From the NCBI GenBank assembly GCA_026398875.1, contig JAPLSB010000004.1, positions 101,523 through 165,522 on the forward strand: a DNA stretch of 64,000 bases. Direction: 5' to 3'. Shown here piece by piece: positions 7,966 through 16,949 of this stretch. Both the position numbers and the translations under genes were made by a program. Below the pieces are notes generated by a model. It searched no databases, had not been told where the DNA came from, and saw only the letters and a list, made by a program, of their open reading frames with translations. The stretch comes from Gammaproteobacteria bacterium (GTDB taxonomy: Bacteria > Pseudomonadota > Gammaproteobacteria > Nevskiales > Nevskiaceae). Within the stretch, counting starts at the first letter, position 1; each line of letters begins with the position of its first letter.

Positions 7966-10101
7966 GTGCGCCATCCCGGCGCCAGCTCGGCCGTGCCGGC
8001 AATTGTCGCGGCACTGATGGACGCCAACCCGAAAGTGGTCAGCCTGAAGCGGGCTCGGCCGCAAGCCTCGGACGCCACGCTGCAGTTGGTCGAGACGCTG
8101 CGTCGGCAGGTGGTGGACACGCTGCGCGAACGGCTCAACGTGATGTTCGAAGGTGCCGACGATCTACTGTTCGAATTCGCCGAACGCGCCACCAACAACC
8201 TGGATCGCCGATTGTTCTTCGACACCATGCGCGCCGTGCGCATGGGCCGGAAGAACATGTCCGATCAGTTCAGCGCGATCTACATCGCGAGCTTCAGCCA
8301 GCCATCAGCAGCGATGCCGTCGCAGCTGCCCGGTGGCGACCAGGAACTGTCGCTGCAGAAGGATGACGCGCTCGATCTCGACATCGCCGTGCAGAACATG
8401 GCGACCAAGGCGGAAGGTCTCTACAAGGCGCTGCTCTGGGACATCGGCGGCCGGCTGAAGACGCTGATCGACGAGCAGCACGCGCCGATATCGGCCGAGG
8501 CGCTGGCACCGGCAACGATCTGTCTGGCTTTCCGCAAGGCTGCCGAGACGCTGGACATCGGCCACGACGTCGAACTGGTGGTGTTCAAGCTGTTCGACCG
8601 GCTGGTGATCAGCAAGCTCGCCGATCTCTACACCCGCGTGCTGAACTTCCTGAAGTTGCAGGGCGTGCGTTCGTCGGCAGTGGTTATCGGCAACCGTGGC
8701 ATCGGGGCGGGGCTGCCCGGCGACAGCAGCAGCGAACCTTCCGCCGCCAGCGCAGCGCCGCAGAATTTCGCGAACACGCCGAGCCCGGCATCGCCGCATC
8801 AGGAATTCCGGGCACCGACGGGGCTGGCGGCATCGCTGATGACGGCAAGCAGTTTCGATGCGCAGACGCTCGCCAGCCTGCAGCGCTTCGGCGCTTCGTC
8901 GGCAGCGGCGGGCAGCGCCGATCGGCTCGACTACAGCACCGCCAGCCTGGCTGCCGATCTTGCAGCGGCCTCGCTGGGCCAGCCGATCGCAGGCTGGTCG
9001 CCGCGCCAGACCACGGCCTACGTGCAGCGCGCCAACCTCGTCGGCCACATGTTCAACGAGTTCCTCGCTGACCCGCATCTGTCGAGCGAGCTTCGCCCGC
9101 AGTTCGACGAATTGCGCATGGCGACGATGAAGGTCGCGCTGAAGGACATCGCTTTCGTCGTCGATCCCGATCACCCGGTTCGCAAGCTGATCAACGAACT
9201 GGCGACGCTGGCGTCGACGGCGAGGGTCGGCGGTCCCGTGCAGCTCGACCGCATCGCCGACCTCGTGCAGCAGATCCAGAAGCAGTTCGAGATCGCCGCC
9301 GACGCGCTGCGCAAGCCGTCACCGGAGATCGAACTGCTGGGCATCGAGCAGGCCGAGCGCTTCATCGAGCAGCAGATGGCGCAGACCGCCGCGCGCCGAG
9401 CGTCGATGGTCCGCAAGGTGCGCCAGATCATTGCCGAAGAGCTGCAGCTCAGGACCCACGGGCTGACGATCAGCGACGAACTGCGGCCGCTGCTGAATTC
9501 GCTGTGGGCACCGATGATGGCGATGCATCTGGTGCATCGCGGGCCGGACAGCGTCGAGTGGCGGCGCGGCATCGATTCGCTGGAGCGTCTGCTGGCGATG
9601 CTCGATCCGGCGCGCGCAGACCTGCGCGGCGAAGCGCAGGTGAGCAGCCTGCTGGCCTTGCTCGACGCCGAGTTCAAGTCGGTCGGTCTGGCCGAAAGCC
9701 GCGTCGGCCCGGCGCTGCAGGCGTTCGCTGCAAAACTGAAGACGATTGCACCAGCGCCCGCTTCGACACCGGCCGATGCCACGCCATCGCCTGCGGATGC
9801 CGCCACGGCAACTGCGGCCGAGGCATCCGGCAGCCCGGCCGAATTGCTCGAACTGCTGGTCCAGCCGGGCGCCTGGTTCCAGGTTTTCGATCCGGATCGC
9901 AACGAGCGGCGCTGGATGAAGGCCGTGGCCTATTACGCCGGCCTCGACTGTGCCGCGTTCGCCGAGTTCAACGGGGGCAACACGCTGCTGCTGAAGTCCC
10001 GGATGCTGCTTGATGACCTGACCGCCCGGCGCACGCTGCCGGTCGACCTGAACCCGACGGCCCGCGCGGCGCTGGACCGCTACCTGGCCCGGGCCGCCTG
10101 A
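7966..10101 (+). CDS. DUF1631 family protein
   Basis: A 711-residue cytoplasmic, largely helical protein with no membrane segment or signal peptide. DDLLFEFAERATNNLDRRLFFDTMR near the N-terminus and the FEIAADALRKPSPEIELLGIEQAERFI region match the DUF1631 family of gammaproteobacteria, whose function is not established. A low-complexity Pro/Ala stretch (about residues 245-285 and 600-625) separates conserved blocks. The C-terminal part (GAWFQVFDPDRNERRWMKAVAYYAG) resembles a small beta-barrel, PilZ-like fold; this is only an impression. The GTG start is uncertain: an ATG at 8017 (MDANPKVVSLKRA) is an equally good candidate, as neither has a clear ribosome site. Confidence 0.75.
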   Translation: MRHPGASSAVPAIVAALMDANPKVVSLKRARPQASDATLQLVETLRRQVVDTLRERLNVMFEGADDLLFEFAERATNNLDRRLFFDTMRAVRMGRKNMSDQFSAIYIASFSQPSAAMPSQLPGGDQELSLQKDDALDLDIAVQNMATKAEGLYKALLWDIGGRLKTLIDEQHAPISAEALAPATICLAFRKAAETLDIGHDVELVVFKLFDRLVISKLADLYTRVLNFLKLQGVRSSAVVIGNRGIGAGLPGDSSSEPSAASAAPQNFANTPSPASPHQEFRAPTGLAASLMTASSFDAQTLASLQRFGASSAAAGSADRLDYSTASLAADLAAASLGQPIAGWSPRQTTAYVQRANLVGHMFNEFLADPHLSSELRPQFDELRMATMKVALKDIAFVVDPDHPVRKLINELATLASTARVGGPVQLDRIADLVQQIQKQFEIAADALRKPSPEIELLGIEQAERFIEQQMAQTAARRASMVRKVRQIIAEELQLRTHGLTISDELRPLLNSLWAPMMAMHLVHRGPDSVEWRRGIDSLERLLAMLDPARADLRGEAQVSSLLALLDAEFKSVGLAESRVGPALQAFAAKLKTIAPAPASTPADATPSPADAATATAAEASGSPAELLELLVQPGAWFQVFDPDRNERRWMKAVAYYAGLDCAAFAEFNGGNTLLLKSRMLLDDLTARRTLPVDLNPTARAALDRYLARAA

Positions 10102-10240
10102 TCGCGATCTGTCTTCGGACGGAAACATTCGCGAACCCGCACCTTCCCGGCGAGCGGGATTTGCACTAAGTTGATGCGCAGACGACGGCTCAAGGCCCGC
10201 TCCCTTCTTTCGGTCCGGCACGTCGCAACGATCTCATTCC

Positions 10241-11074
10241 ATGGCCCGTCTCGGTTCGTTCGATCTTCACCATCGCCTCGCCGCATCGCTGGTCACGCCT
10301 GAAATCGAAGCGCTGGTCGCCAGCATCCCGAAACCCATAGGCAGCTTCGGTTACGACCCCTGGGGTTACAACGAAGACAGCTTCAAGCTCGGGCTGGGTG
10401 TCGCCCGGCTGCTCTACGACAAGTACTTCCGGGTTACCGCCCACGGCCTGGAAAACATCCCCGCCGAAGGCCGGGCACTGATCGTCGGCAACCACAGTGG
10501 CCAGCTGCCGATGGACGGCGTGCTGGTCGGCGTTGCGGCGGCCACCAACCCGCACGGTCCGCGCCTGGCTCGCGCGATGATCGAACGCTTCTTCCCGACC
10601 GTGCCGTGGCTCGGCAACTATCTGAACGCGCTCGGCGGCGTCATCGGTGATCCGCTGAACTGCGCCAAGATGCTGGACATGGACGAAGCGATCATCGTCT
10701 TCCCGGAAGGCGTGCGCGGCTCCGGCAAGCTGTACCGCAAGCGCTACCAGCTGCAGCGCTTCGGCAACGGGTTCATGCATCTGGCCATGACCCACCGTGC
10801 GCCGATCGTGCCGGTCGGCATCGTCGGCTGTGAGGAAACCATGCCGGCGCTCGCCAATCTCGGGCCGATCGCCAAGCTGCTGGGCATTCCCTACCTGCCG
10901 ATCGTGCCGAGCCTGCTGCCGCTGCCGGCGCGGGTCTACCTGAATTTCGGCAAGCCGATGTATTTCGACCCGGCGGCCAGCGAAGACGAAGTGACCGCGC
11001 AGGTCGAAACCGTGAAAGCAGAACTGCGCCGACTGATCCAGGTCGGCCTCGACGAACGCACGAGCCTTTACTGA
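10241..11074 (+). CDS. Lysophospholipid acyltransferase family protein (MGAT-like branch)
   Basis: The 277-residue protein has an acyltransferase core with NHSGQLPMD (residues 84-92) and FPEGVRG (154-160). In classical PlsC enzymes the catalytic motif is H-X4-D; here His85 and Asp92 are six residues apart, the form seen in the MGAT/DGAT-like branch of bacterial acyltransferases. No true membrane helix is obvious, so it probably binds the membrane peripherally. The stop codon overlaps the start of the next gene (TGATG), linking it to an SDR-family protein. It could acylate a glycerolipid or make a neutral lipid; the acceptor is not evident. Confidence 0.8.
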   Translation: MARLGSFDLHHRLAASLVTPEIEALVASIPKPIGSFGYDPWGYNEDSFKLGLGVARLLYDKYFRVTAHGLENIPAEGRALIVGNHSGQLPMDGVLVGVAAATNPHGPRLARAMIERFFPTVPWLGNYLNALGGVIGDPLNCAKMLDMDEAIIVFPEGVRGSGKLYRKRYQLQRFGNGFMHLAMTHRAPIVPVGIVGCEETMPALANLGPIAKLLGIPYLPIVPSLLPLPARVYLNFGKPMYFDPAASEDEVTAQVETVKAELRRLIQVGLDERTSLY

Positions 11075-12042
11075 TGGCCAGCCGAGCCCCCGCTGCAAAG
11101 AAGAAGACCGTGCTGGTGACCGGTGCCGCCGGTTCGCTGGCCAAGCGGGTGATTGCCCGTCTGCATGGCCGCTATCACGTGATCGCCGTCGATTTCCGCC
11201 GCAAGGTCGAAACCGACGCCGGCATCCCGAGCTATCTGGTCGAACTGCACAAGCGCGGCTTCGAAGACATCTTCGCCAGCCACAAGATCGATGCGGTGAT
11301 CCACATCGGCCGCATCTTCGCGCACGAAAAGACCCGCCAGCAGCGCTACAACGCCAACGTGCTGGGCTGCAAGCGGCTGCTGGAGCTGTGCCACAAGTAC
11401 AAGGTCGGGCAGGTGATGATCCACTCGACCTACTTCGTCTATGGCGCGTCCGCCTACAACCCGGCGCTGATCGACGAGGACGCGCCGCTGAAGGCCAGCG
11501 AAGTCACCCAGGATCTGGTCGATTCGGTGGAACTGGAAAGCCTCGCCAACATCTACCTCTGGAAGCATCCGGAGCTGAACATCACCATCCTGCGGCCGTG
11601 CAACGTGCTCGGGCCGGGCGTGCGCAACAGCATGTCGATCCTGCTGTCGCGCAAGGTCGCGCCGGTGCTGCTTGGCTTCTCGCCGCTGATGCAGTTCCTG
11701 CATGTCGACGACATGGCCGATGCGATGGTCGTCGCCTTCGAAGCGAACCGGCCGGGCATCTACAACGTTGCCCCGGACGACTACGTGCCGTATCAGGAAG
11801 CGGTACGGCAATGCGGCGCGCGGCGGCTGCCGGTGCTCAGCGTGCCGCCGAGCCTGCCGAAGCTGGTGTCGTCGATGCTGAACTGGAACGCCTTCTTCCC
11901 GCCGTACCTGATCAATTACTTCAAGTACCCGGTGATCCTCGATGGCCGGCGCTTCCGCGATACGTTCGGCTGGCGTCCGCGCCGCAACCTCAACGACATC
12001 TTCACGTTCTACCGGAAGCAGAAGCTGGTCACCTCCGATTGA
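11074..12042 (+). CDS. Atypical extended SDR / NAD-dependent epimerase-like protein
   Basis: A 322-residue protein with a Rossmann nucleotide-binding motif TGAAGSLA (residues 16-23), ALRPCNVLGPG-like substrate-domain sequence (about 172-183) and the FVYGASAYNP strand of NAD-dependent epimerases. The catalytic YxxxK is not recognisable where extended SDRs have it (about residues 145-160 read DLVDSVELESLANIY). It may therefore bind NAD(P) without normal oxidoreductase chemistry or use other residues. It is translationally coupled to the acyltransferase before it, which suggests a shared lipid-related role. Confidence 0.78.
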   Translation: MASRAPAAKKKTVLVTGAAGSLAKRVIARLHGRYHVIAVDFRRKVETDAGIPSYLVELHKRGFEDIFASHKIDAVIHIGRIFAHEKTRQQRYNANVLGCKRLLELCHKYKVGQVMIHSTYFVYGASAYNPALIDEDAPLKASEVTQDLVDSVELESLANIYLWKHPELNITILRPCNVLGPGVRNSMSILLSRKVAPVLLGFSPLMQFLHVDDMADAMVVAFEANRPGIYNVAPDDYVPYQEAVRQCGARRLPVLSVPPSLPKLVSSMLNWNAFFPPYLINYFKYPVILDGRRFRDTFGWRPRRNLNDIFTFYRKQKLVTSD

Positions 12043-12147
12043 GACGCTATCGCCACGATCGCAAATGACGATCGAACGGGCGATGGCGGAACGCGGTCAG
12101 AGTCACATGCCGACACTGGCATTCCATTCGCCCCTCAGGAGTTCTGC

Positions 12148-12669
12148 ATGAGCAAGGAAAACAAGAAGTCGAAAGCCGGCAAGGCCAGCGCCGCAAGCAC
12201 CACCGGCATCGACATCGGCATTTCGAAGTCCGACCGCGAAGCGATCGCCGCCGGTCTGTCGCGGCTGCTCGCCGACGAATACACGCTGTATCTGAAGACC
12301 CACAACTTCCACTGGAACGTCACCGGGCCGATGTTCAACACGCTGCACCTGATGTTCGAAGGCCAGTACACCGAAGCGGCACTGGCGGTCGATCTGGTCG
12401 CGGAACGCATTCGCGCGCTCGGCTTCCCGGCGCCAGGCACTTACGCGCAGTACGCGAAGCTGTCGAGCATCGAGGAAGACGAAGGCGTGCCGGCGGCCAT
12501 GGAGATGGTGAAGAAGCTGGTCAGGGGCCACGAGGCCTGCGCGAAAACCGCGCGCTCGGTGTTTCCGCTGGCCGACAAGGCCAGCGACGAGCCGACCGCC
12601 GACCTGCTGACCCAGCGCCTGCAGCTGCACGAGAAGACCGCGTGGATGCTGCGCTCGCTGCTCGAATGA
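12148..12669 (+). CDS. dps: Dps / ferritin-like iron-storage DNA-binding protein
   Basis: The 173-residue product has [18 protein letters not shown] (about residues 49-66) and the adjacent FEGQYTEAA, the two-helix signature with ferroxidase ligands of the Dps family. Such 12-subunit shells oxidise and store iron and protect DNA from peroxide. The N-terminal tail is Lys-rich ([10 protein letters not shown]), which in E. coli Dps mediates DNA contact. The start has a good ribosome site (CAGGAG). A terminator follows at 12697. The gene stands alone between unrelated genes; no OxyR or Fur site was identified by eye. Confidence 0.88.
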   Translation: MSKENKKSKAGKASAASTTGIDIGISKSDREAIAAGLSRLLADEYTLYLKTHNFHWNVTGPMFNTLHLMFEGQYTEAALAVDLVAERIRALGFPAPGTYAQYAKLSSIEEDEGVPAAMEMVKKLVRGHEACAKTARSVFPLADKASDEPTADLLTQRLQLHEKTAWMLRSLLE

Positions 12670-12696
12670 TCGGCAGACTTCACGGGTAAAATCATC

Positions 12697-12724
12697 AGGC
12701 CGGCGACACCGTCGGCCTTTTTCT
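12697..12724 (+). terminator. Rho-independent terminator of dps
   Basis: GGCCGGCGACACCGTCGGCC forms a GC-rich stem with one bulge and is followed by TTTTTCTT. It lies 28 bp after the dps stop codon and just before the OppF-like gene. Confidence 0.8.
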
Positions 12725-12739
12725 TGCTCGTCGATTTCC

Positions 12740-13732
12740 ATGGCATCCGCACCGCTCCTGTCCGTCCGCCGCCTCCGGGTCCACTACCCGAAGCGCGGCC
12801 TGCTGCCGTGGACGCGTTCACGGACCGTCCGGGCGATCGACGATCTGCATTTCGACCTGCAGCCGGGCGAGACGCTTGGCATCGTTGGCGAGTCCGGCTG
12901 CGGCAAGTCGACCCTGGCGCGGACGCTGGTCGGCCTGCAGGACGCCAGCGGCGGCTCGATCCGCTACCAGGGCCAGGAGCTGATCGGCCTCGACCGCAAG
13001 ACATGGAAGCCGCTGCGCCGCGACGTGCAGCTGGTGTTCCAGGACCCGCTCGGGTCCTTGAGCCCGAAGATGAAGGTGCTCGACATCGTCGCCGAGCCGC
13101 TGAAGGCGCTGATGCCGGAAGTGCCGGCTGATCAGCGCAAGGCGCGCGCGATGGCACTGCTGGCGCGAGTCGGGCTGGGCGACGAGATCGCCGACCGCCG
13201 CGCGTCAGAGCTGTCCGGCGGGCAGGCCCAGCGGGTCGGTATCGCCCGAGCGCTGATCGTCGAGCCGAAGCTGCTGATCTGCGACGAGCCGGTGTCGGCA
13301 CTCGATGTCTCGATCCAGGCGCAGATCATCAACCTGCTCAGCGATCTGGCCCGCGAGCGCAATCTGGCGATGATCTTCATCGCCCACGATCTGGCCGTGG
13401 TCCGGCAACTCGCCGACCGGGTGCTGGTGATGTATCTCGGCAAGGTCATGGAGCAGGGACGCGCCGGCGATGTCTACGCGCACCCCCGGCACCCGTACAC
13501 GCGCGCGCTGCTCGAAGCAGTGCCGGTGATCGCCGCCGAAGGCGAGGCCCCGAAGCGCCGCAAGCGGCTCAGCGGCCCGGCAGCCAACCCCGGTCAGCCG
13601 CCGATGGGCTGCGTGTTCCACCCGCGCTGCCCGCTGGTCGAACACGCCTGCGTGCAGAGCGTGCCCGGCCTGCGCAAGGTCGAAGGCGCGGAGCAGTACG
13701 CCGCCTGCCACTTCGTCGCGGCTGGCGGCTGA
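12740..13732 (+). CDS. Oligopeptide/dipeptide ABC transporter ATP-binding protein, OppF/DppF type (orphan)
   Basis: A 330-residue ATPase with Walker A GESGCGKST (residues 50-58), signature LSGGQAQR, and Walker B LLICDEPVSALD. The C-terminal extension includes HPYTRALLEAVP and GCVFHPRCPLVEHAC, the Cys-bearing oligo_HPY tail of OppD/OppF subunits. It would energise peptide import with a partner ATPase and two permeases. None of those genes is nearby, and Dps and an M48 lipoprotein gene flank it. The partners must be elsewhere or the protein is recruited by another system. Confidence 0.85.
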   Translation: MASAPLLSVRRLRVHYPKRGLLPWTRSRTVRAIDDLHFDLQPGETLGIVGESGCGKSTLARTLVGLQDASGGSIRYQGQELIGLDRKTWKPLRRDVQLVFQDPLGSLSPKMKVLDIVAEPLKALMPEVPADQRKARAMALLARVGLGDEIADRRASELSGGQAQRVGIARALIVEPKLLICDEPVSALDVSIQAQIINLLSDLARERNLAMIFIAHDLAVVRQLADRVLVMYLGKVMEQGRAGDVYAHPRHPYTRALLEAVPVIAAEGEAPKRRKRLSGPAANPGQPPMGCVFHPRCPLVEHACVQSVPGLRKVEGAEQYAACHFVAAGG

Positions 13733-13744
13733 ATCACCGCCGGA

Positions 13745-14536
13745 TCAGACCCGCTTGCAGTCCGGCCGCTTGCCGCCGGCCAGCGACTGCACGTAGATCG
13801 GCACGTCCTGCGGCAGCCGCTCCTCGATCTGGCGGATTCGGGTCTCGTCCGACGGATGGCTCGATGCGAACTCGGGCGGCTTCTGCCCGCCGGCCTTGGC
13901 CATGTTCCGCCACAGCGCCACCGCCTGGCGCGGATCGAAACCGGCCTTCGACATGTAGTCGAGACCGAGCAGATCGGCCTCGCTTTCATGGGCGCGCGAG
14001 AACGGCAGCAGCACGCCGTACTGGGCGCCGGCACCGAGTGCGGACATCAGCGTGTCGCCGCCGACCCCGCCGCCGACCAGCACCTGCGCCATCGTCAGGC
14101 CGACACTGGTGACCTGCTGCTGCGAGACGCGTTCGTTGGAATGGCCGGCGATCACATGAGCGACTTCATGGCCGATCACCGCCGCCAGCTGGTCCGGCGT
14201 TTCGGTGATGTTCAGCAGGCCGGTGTAGACGCCGATCTTGCCGCCGGGCAGCGCGAAGGCGTTGACGTCCTTGGAATCGAAGACCTTCACTTCCCAGACG
14301 CCGCCGACTTCACGGGTGATCGCGTTGGCCACGCAGTTCACGTAGGCCGTGGTGCGGCCGTTGCTGGACACTGGCGTCTTCTTCGCCGTTTCCTGAAACG
14401 CGGTGGCACCGAGCTGGTTCAGTTCGCTGTCCGACACCAGCTTGAGCTGTGCGCGGCCGAGCGGGGAAGTCGCGCAGGCAGCCAGCGCCATGACAGCAAG
14501 GCCGGACAGCACGACGGTAGTTGAAGGTTTGCGCAT
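13745..14536 (-). CDS. M48 family metalloprotease, lipoprotein (LoiP/YcaL-like)
   Basis: A 263-residue zinc protease. The N-terminus is a lipoprotein signal with lipobox LAAC (Cys21), so the mature protein is anchored to a periplasm-facing membrane, probably the outer one. HEVAH (residues 123-127) and the later SRAHESEADLLGLDYM provide zinc ligands; NAFALPGG and SSHPSDETRIRQIE are family motifs. Size and layout match the LoiP/YcaL group of outer-membrane quality-control proteases. It converges with the OppF-type gene and diverges from the DUF4864 gene. Confidence 0.88.
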   Translation of the reverse strand: MRKPSTTVVLSGLAVMALAACATSPLGRAQLKLVSDSELNQLGATAFQETAKKTPVSSNGRTTAYVNCVANAITREVGGVWEVKVFDSKDVNAFALPGGKIGVYTGLLNITETPDQLAAVIGHEVAHVIAGHSNERVSQQQVTSVGLTMAQVLVGGGVGGDTLMSALGAGAQYGVLLPFSRAHESEADLLGLDYMSKAGFDPRQAVALWRNMAKAGGQKPPEFASSHPSDETRIRQIEERLPQDVPIYVQSLAGGKRPDCKRV

Positions 14537-14609
14537 CGGGGAACGTCTCCGGGGCCGCGCTATATTCGCAACAGCCCAATTTCTTGAAGTCTACGAGGTT
14601 GCATCTGCG

Positions 14610-15083
14610 ATGAGACCGATCCTGACGCGCATGATTCCCTGGCTGTGGCTGCTGCTGGCGGGAAGTGCAGCCGCTGCCGGCCCGCTGGCAGCGAAGCCCG
14701 ATCCGGCGCTGAGCCCGGCCGCCGTCGTGCAGCTGCAGCTGGCGGCGCTGGCCCGCGTCGACCAGCCGCAGCGCGACGCCGGCCTGGCCGTGGTGTTCGG
14801 CTTCGCCTCGCCCGGCAACCGCAAGCTGACCGGGCCGTTGAAGCGCTTCGCGACGATGATCCGCGAAGGCTATCCGGAGATGCTGAACCATCGCGGCACG
14901 ACCCTCGCGCCGCTGGTCATGCAGGGTGACGTCGCGCTGCAGGGCGTGGAACTGATCGACCGCAGCGGCGTGCTGCACCGCTACGTGTTCCAGCTGTCGA
15001 AGCAGCCGGACGGCGAATTCCGGGACTGCTGGATGACCGACAGCGTCTACCAGGCACCGGACACGCCGGAACAGGCGACCTGA
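14610..15083 (+). CDS. DUF4864 family exported protein
   Basis: A 157-residue product with a signal peptide (IPWLWLLLAGSAAAAGPLAA). The region VQLQLAALARVDQPQRDAG, followed by FGFASPGNRKLTGPLKRFATMI and REGYPEMLNH, fits the DUF4864 family (small NTF2-like exported proteins, function unknown). The start at 14610 is chosen because it gives a clean signal peptide and has GAGG twelve bases upstream; the ATG at 14631 is the alternative. The gene is divergent from the M48 lipoprotein gene, with about 70 bp of shared promoter space. Confidence 0.7.
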   Translation: MRPILTRMIPWLWLLLAGSAAAAGPLAAKPDPALSPAAVVQLQLAALARVDQPQRDAGLAVVFGFASPGNRKLTGPLKRFATMIREGYPEMLNHRGTTLAPLVMQGDVALQGVELIDRSGVLHRYVFQLSKQPDGEFRDCWMTDSVYQAPDTPEQAT

Positions 15084-15096
15084 TCGCGGTGCCGGC

Positions 15097-15897
15097 TCAG
15101 CCGCCGGTCATCGCCTTCTTCAGGCCCATGCTCATCGCCGACACGCCACCCAGCGACCAGCCGCCATCGACCGGCAGCACCACGCCGGTCACGTAGCGCG
15201 CCAGCGGGCTCGACAGCCACAGCGCCGCTTCGGCGATGTCGTCGGTGGTGCCGTAGCAACCGAGCGGCACGCTGTCGGTGATCAGCTGGTTGGCGCGCTC
15301 GTTCGGCGCCAGCCGGCGCATGCCTTCGGTGCCCTCGATCGGGCCGGGCGCAATCGAGTTGATGCGCACGCCGACCGCGCCCCATTCGAGTGCGGCGACC
15401 CGGGTCACCATGTCGACACCGGCCTTGGCCGCGCAGACGTGCATCTGGAAGTCCATCGGAATCCAGGCCTGCGGCGCCGAGATGTTGATCACCGACGAAC
15501 CCGGCTTGGTCAGGTACGGAAACGCTGCACGCACCACATGGAAGGTGCCGAGCAGGTCGATGTCGACCACCGACTTGAAGCCGTTCGGCGAAATGCCGAC
15601 CGCTGGTGCCGGGAAGTTGCCGGCCGCACCGGAGATCAGCACGTCGATCGAGCCGAAGCGGGTCGCGGTGTCCTTGAACGCCGCTTCCACTGCCGCGTAG
15701 TCGCGCACGTCGGCCGCGTGGCCGAAGGCTTCGCCACCGTGGGCCCTGAGGGCTGCAACGGCGGCATCGACCTTGTCCTGCTTGCGCGACATCACCACCA
15801 GGCGCGCGCCCGCCTTCGCGAACGCGTGGGCAATCCCGAGGTTGATGCCGCTGGTGCCGCCTGAGACGAAGACCGTCTTGTTCGCGTAGTCGTACAT
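15097..15897 (-). CDS. SDR family oxidoreductase, 2,4-dienoyl-CoA reductase-like
   Basis: The 266-residue protein has the Rossmann motif GGTSGINLG (residues 13-21), ISGAAGNFPAPA, and a C-terminal GVVLPVDGGWSLGG. GAAGNFPAP and a catalytic segment without the usual Tyr (FQMHVCAAKAGVDMV) are typical of the DECR2-type NADPH-dependent 2,4-dienoyl-CoA reductases, which remove double bonds during degradation of unsaturated fatty acids. Some relatives act on other substrates. The start has GGAG ten bases upstream. It follows the inositol-monophosphatase gene by 29 bp, so they may be co-transcribed though functionally unrelated. Confidence 0.82.
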   Translation of the reverse strand: MYDYANKTVFVSGGTSGINLGIAHAFAKAGARLVVMSRKQDKVDAAVAALRAHGGEAFGHAADVRDYAAVEAAFKDTATRFGSIDVLISGAAGNFPAPAVGISPNGFKSVVDIDLLGTFHVVRAAFPYLTKPGSSVINISAPQAWIPMDFQMHVCAAKAGVDMVTRVAALEWGAVGVRINSIAPGPIEGTEGMRRLAPNERANQLITDSVPLGCYGTTDDIAEAALWLSSPLARYVTGVVLPVDGGWSLGGVSAMSMGLKKAMTGG

Positions 15898-15926
15898 CGG
15901 ATGCTCCGTGGAATCGAAAGAGGGAA

Positions 15927-16718
15927 TCAGGCCGGCGGCGACCAGGCCAGCTGCGCCAGCAGCTGCGGATGCAGCGCCGGGGTTGCCGCGAGCACGCTGG
16001 TGGTGGCCAGCGACAGCGGCTGGCCCTGCAGATCGGTGAACACGCCGCCGGCCTCGTGGACGATGACGCTGAGGGCCGCGATGTCGAGGATGTTGACGTC
16101 GCTTTCAACCACCGCGTCGATGCGGCCCGAGGCGAGCAGGTGGTAATGCAGGAAATCACCGTAACCGCGAATCCGGTGCACCTGGCCGATCAGGCCGCCG
16201 AGCCGCGCCCAGGCCGGGCTGGCGGCGAGGCGCGCAAGGTTGCCGGTCGACAGCGTGGTCTTCGCGATGGTTTCGGTGGCGGCGATCGTCAGCCGCTGGT
16301 TGTCGCACCAGGCGCCGTGACCGCGTTCGGCGTAGACGACTTCGCCAAGCGCGCCATCCCAGCACGGTGCGGAGGACACGCCGAGAATCAGCTCGCCGCC
16401 CTTCATCAGCGCGATCTGTGTGGAGAACATCGGGTAGCCGCGCACGAAGCTCTTGGTGCCGTCGATCGGGTCGATCAGCCACAGATGCTCGTTGTCGCCG
16501 GCCTCGCGGCCGAGCTCCTCGCCGTAGAAGCCGTGGTCCGGGAAGTGGCTCTTCAGCACTGCCTTGATGGCCGCTTCGGAAGCGATGTCGACCTCGGTGA
16601 CCGGACTGGAGTCGGCCTTGGTCTCGACCGAGAACTGGCCTCGATAGGCGCGGCGAATCAGGGCAGCCGCTGCTTCGGCAGCTTCGAGCGCGGCGGCGAG
16701 ATAGGGACTGGCGGTCAA
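15927..16718 (-). CDS. Inositol monophosphatase family protein (HisN-like phosphatase)
   Basis: A 263-residue Mg-dependent phosphatase of the FIG superfamily. GEELGRE, WLIDPIDGTKSFVRGYP (about residues 79-95) and the C-terminal NILDIAALSVIVHEAGG carry the metal ligands; the usual WD of the last motif is LD here. GYGDFLHYHLLASGRIDAVVE resembles histidinol-phosphate phosphatases of the HisN type rather than SuhB. Histidinol phosphate, inositol phosphate or PAP are possible substrates. No histidine genes are near. Confidence 0.82.
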   Translation of the reverse strand: MTASPYLAAALEAAEAAAALIRRAYRGQFSVETKADSSPVTEVDIASEAAIKAVLKSHFPDHGFYGEELGREAGDNEHLWLIDPIDGTKSFVRGYPMFSTQIALMKGGELILGVSSAPCWDGALGEVVYAERGHGAWCDNQRLTIAATETIAKTTLSTGNLARLAASPAWARLGGLIGQVHRIRGYGDFLHYHLLASGRIDAVVESDVNILDIAALSVIVHEAGGVFTDLQGQPLSLATTSVLAATPALHPQLLAQLAWSPPA

Positions 16719-16775
16719 GCGCGAACTCCTGGGTAAAGCGGGGGCGAATGATAAACCGGGGGCTGGACGGCGATT

Positions 16776-16894
16776 CTCACGCGGAGAACGCGGAGATCGC
16801 AGAGAAAAACCAAAAGGCGAAAAGCCATTACTTTTTTCACCTTCTTAGTTTCGCGGTTGCCGTTCTCTGCGGTCTTCCGCGTTCTTTGCGTGAG
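16776..16894. repeat. Dispersed palindromic element, copy A
   Basis: About 119 bp with inverted ends of some 32 bp. The left arm CTCACGCGGAGAACGCGGAG pairs with the right arm ending CCGCGTTCTTTGCGTGAG, with only a few mismatches. The centre is AT-richer. It sits in the gap between the phosphatase gene and the cobalamin riboswitch. The same termini recur at 42385-42505 and 44254-44352. No reading frame for a transposase is present, so it is a small non-autonomous or structural repeat. Confidence 0.8.
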
Positions 16895-16949
16895 ACCAGA
16901 TTTTGGCCGCCCCAGAACAGCGAAATCGTATGGTGCGCTACGATATCGG

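Noticed and set aside
16925..16944. ATCGTA/TACGAT inverted repeat just before the riboswitch
   Set aside because: Could be an operator or promoter -10, but no -35 or partner site supports it.
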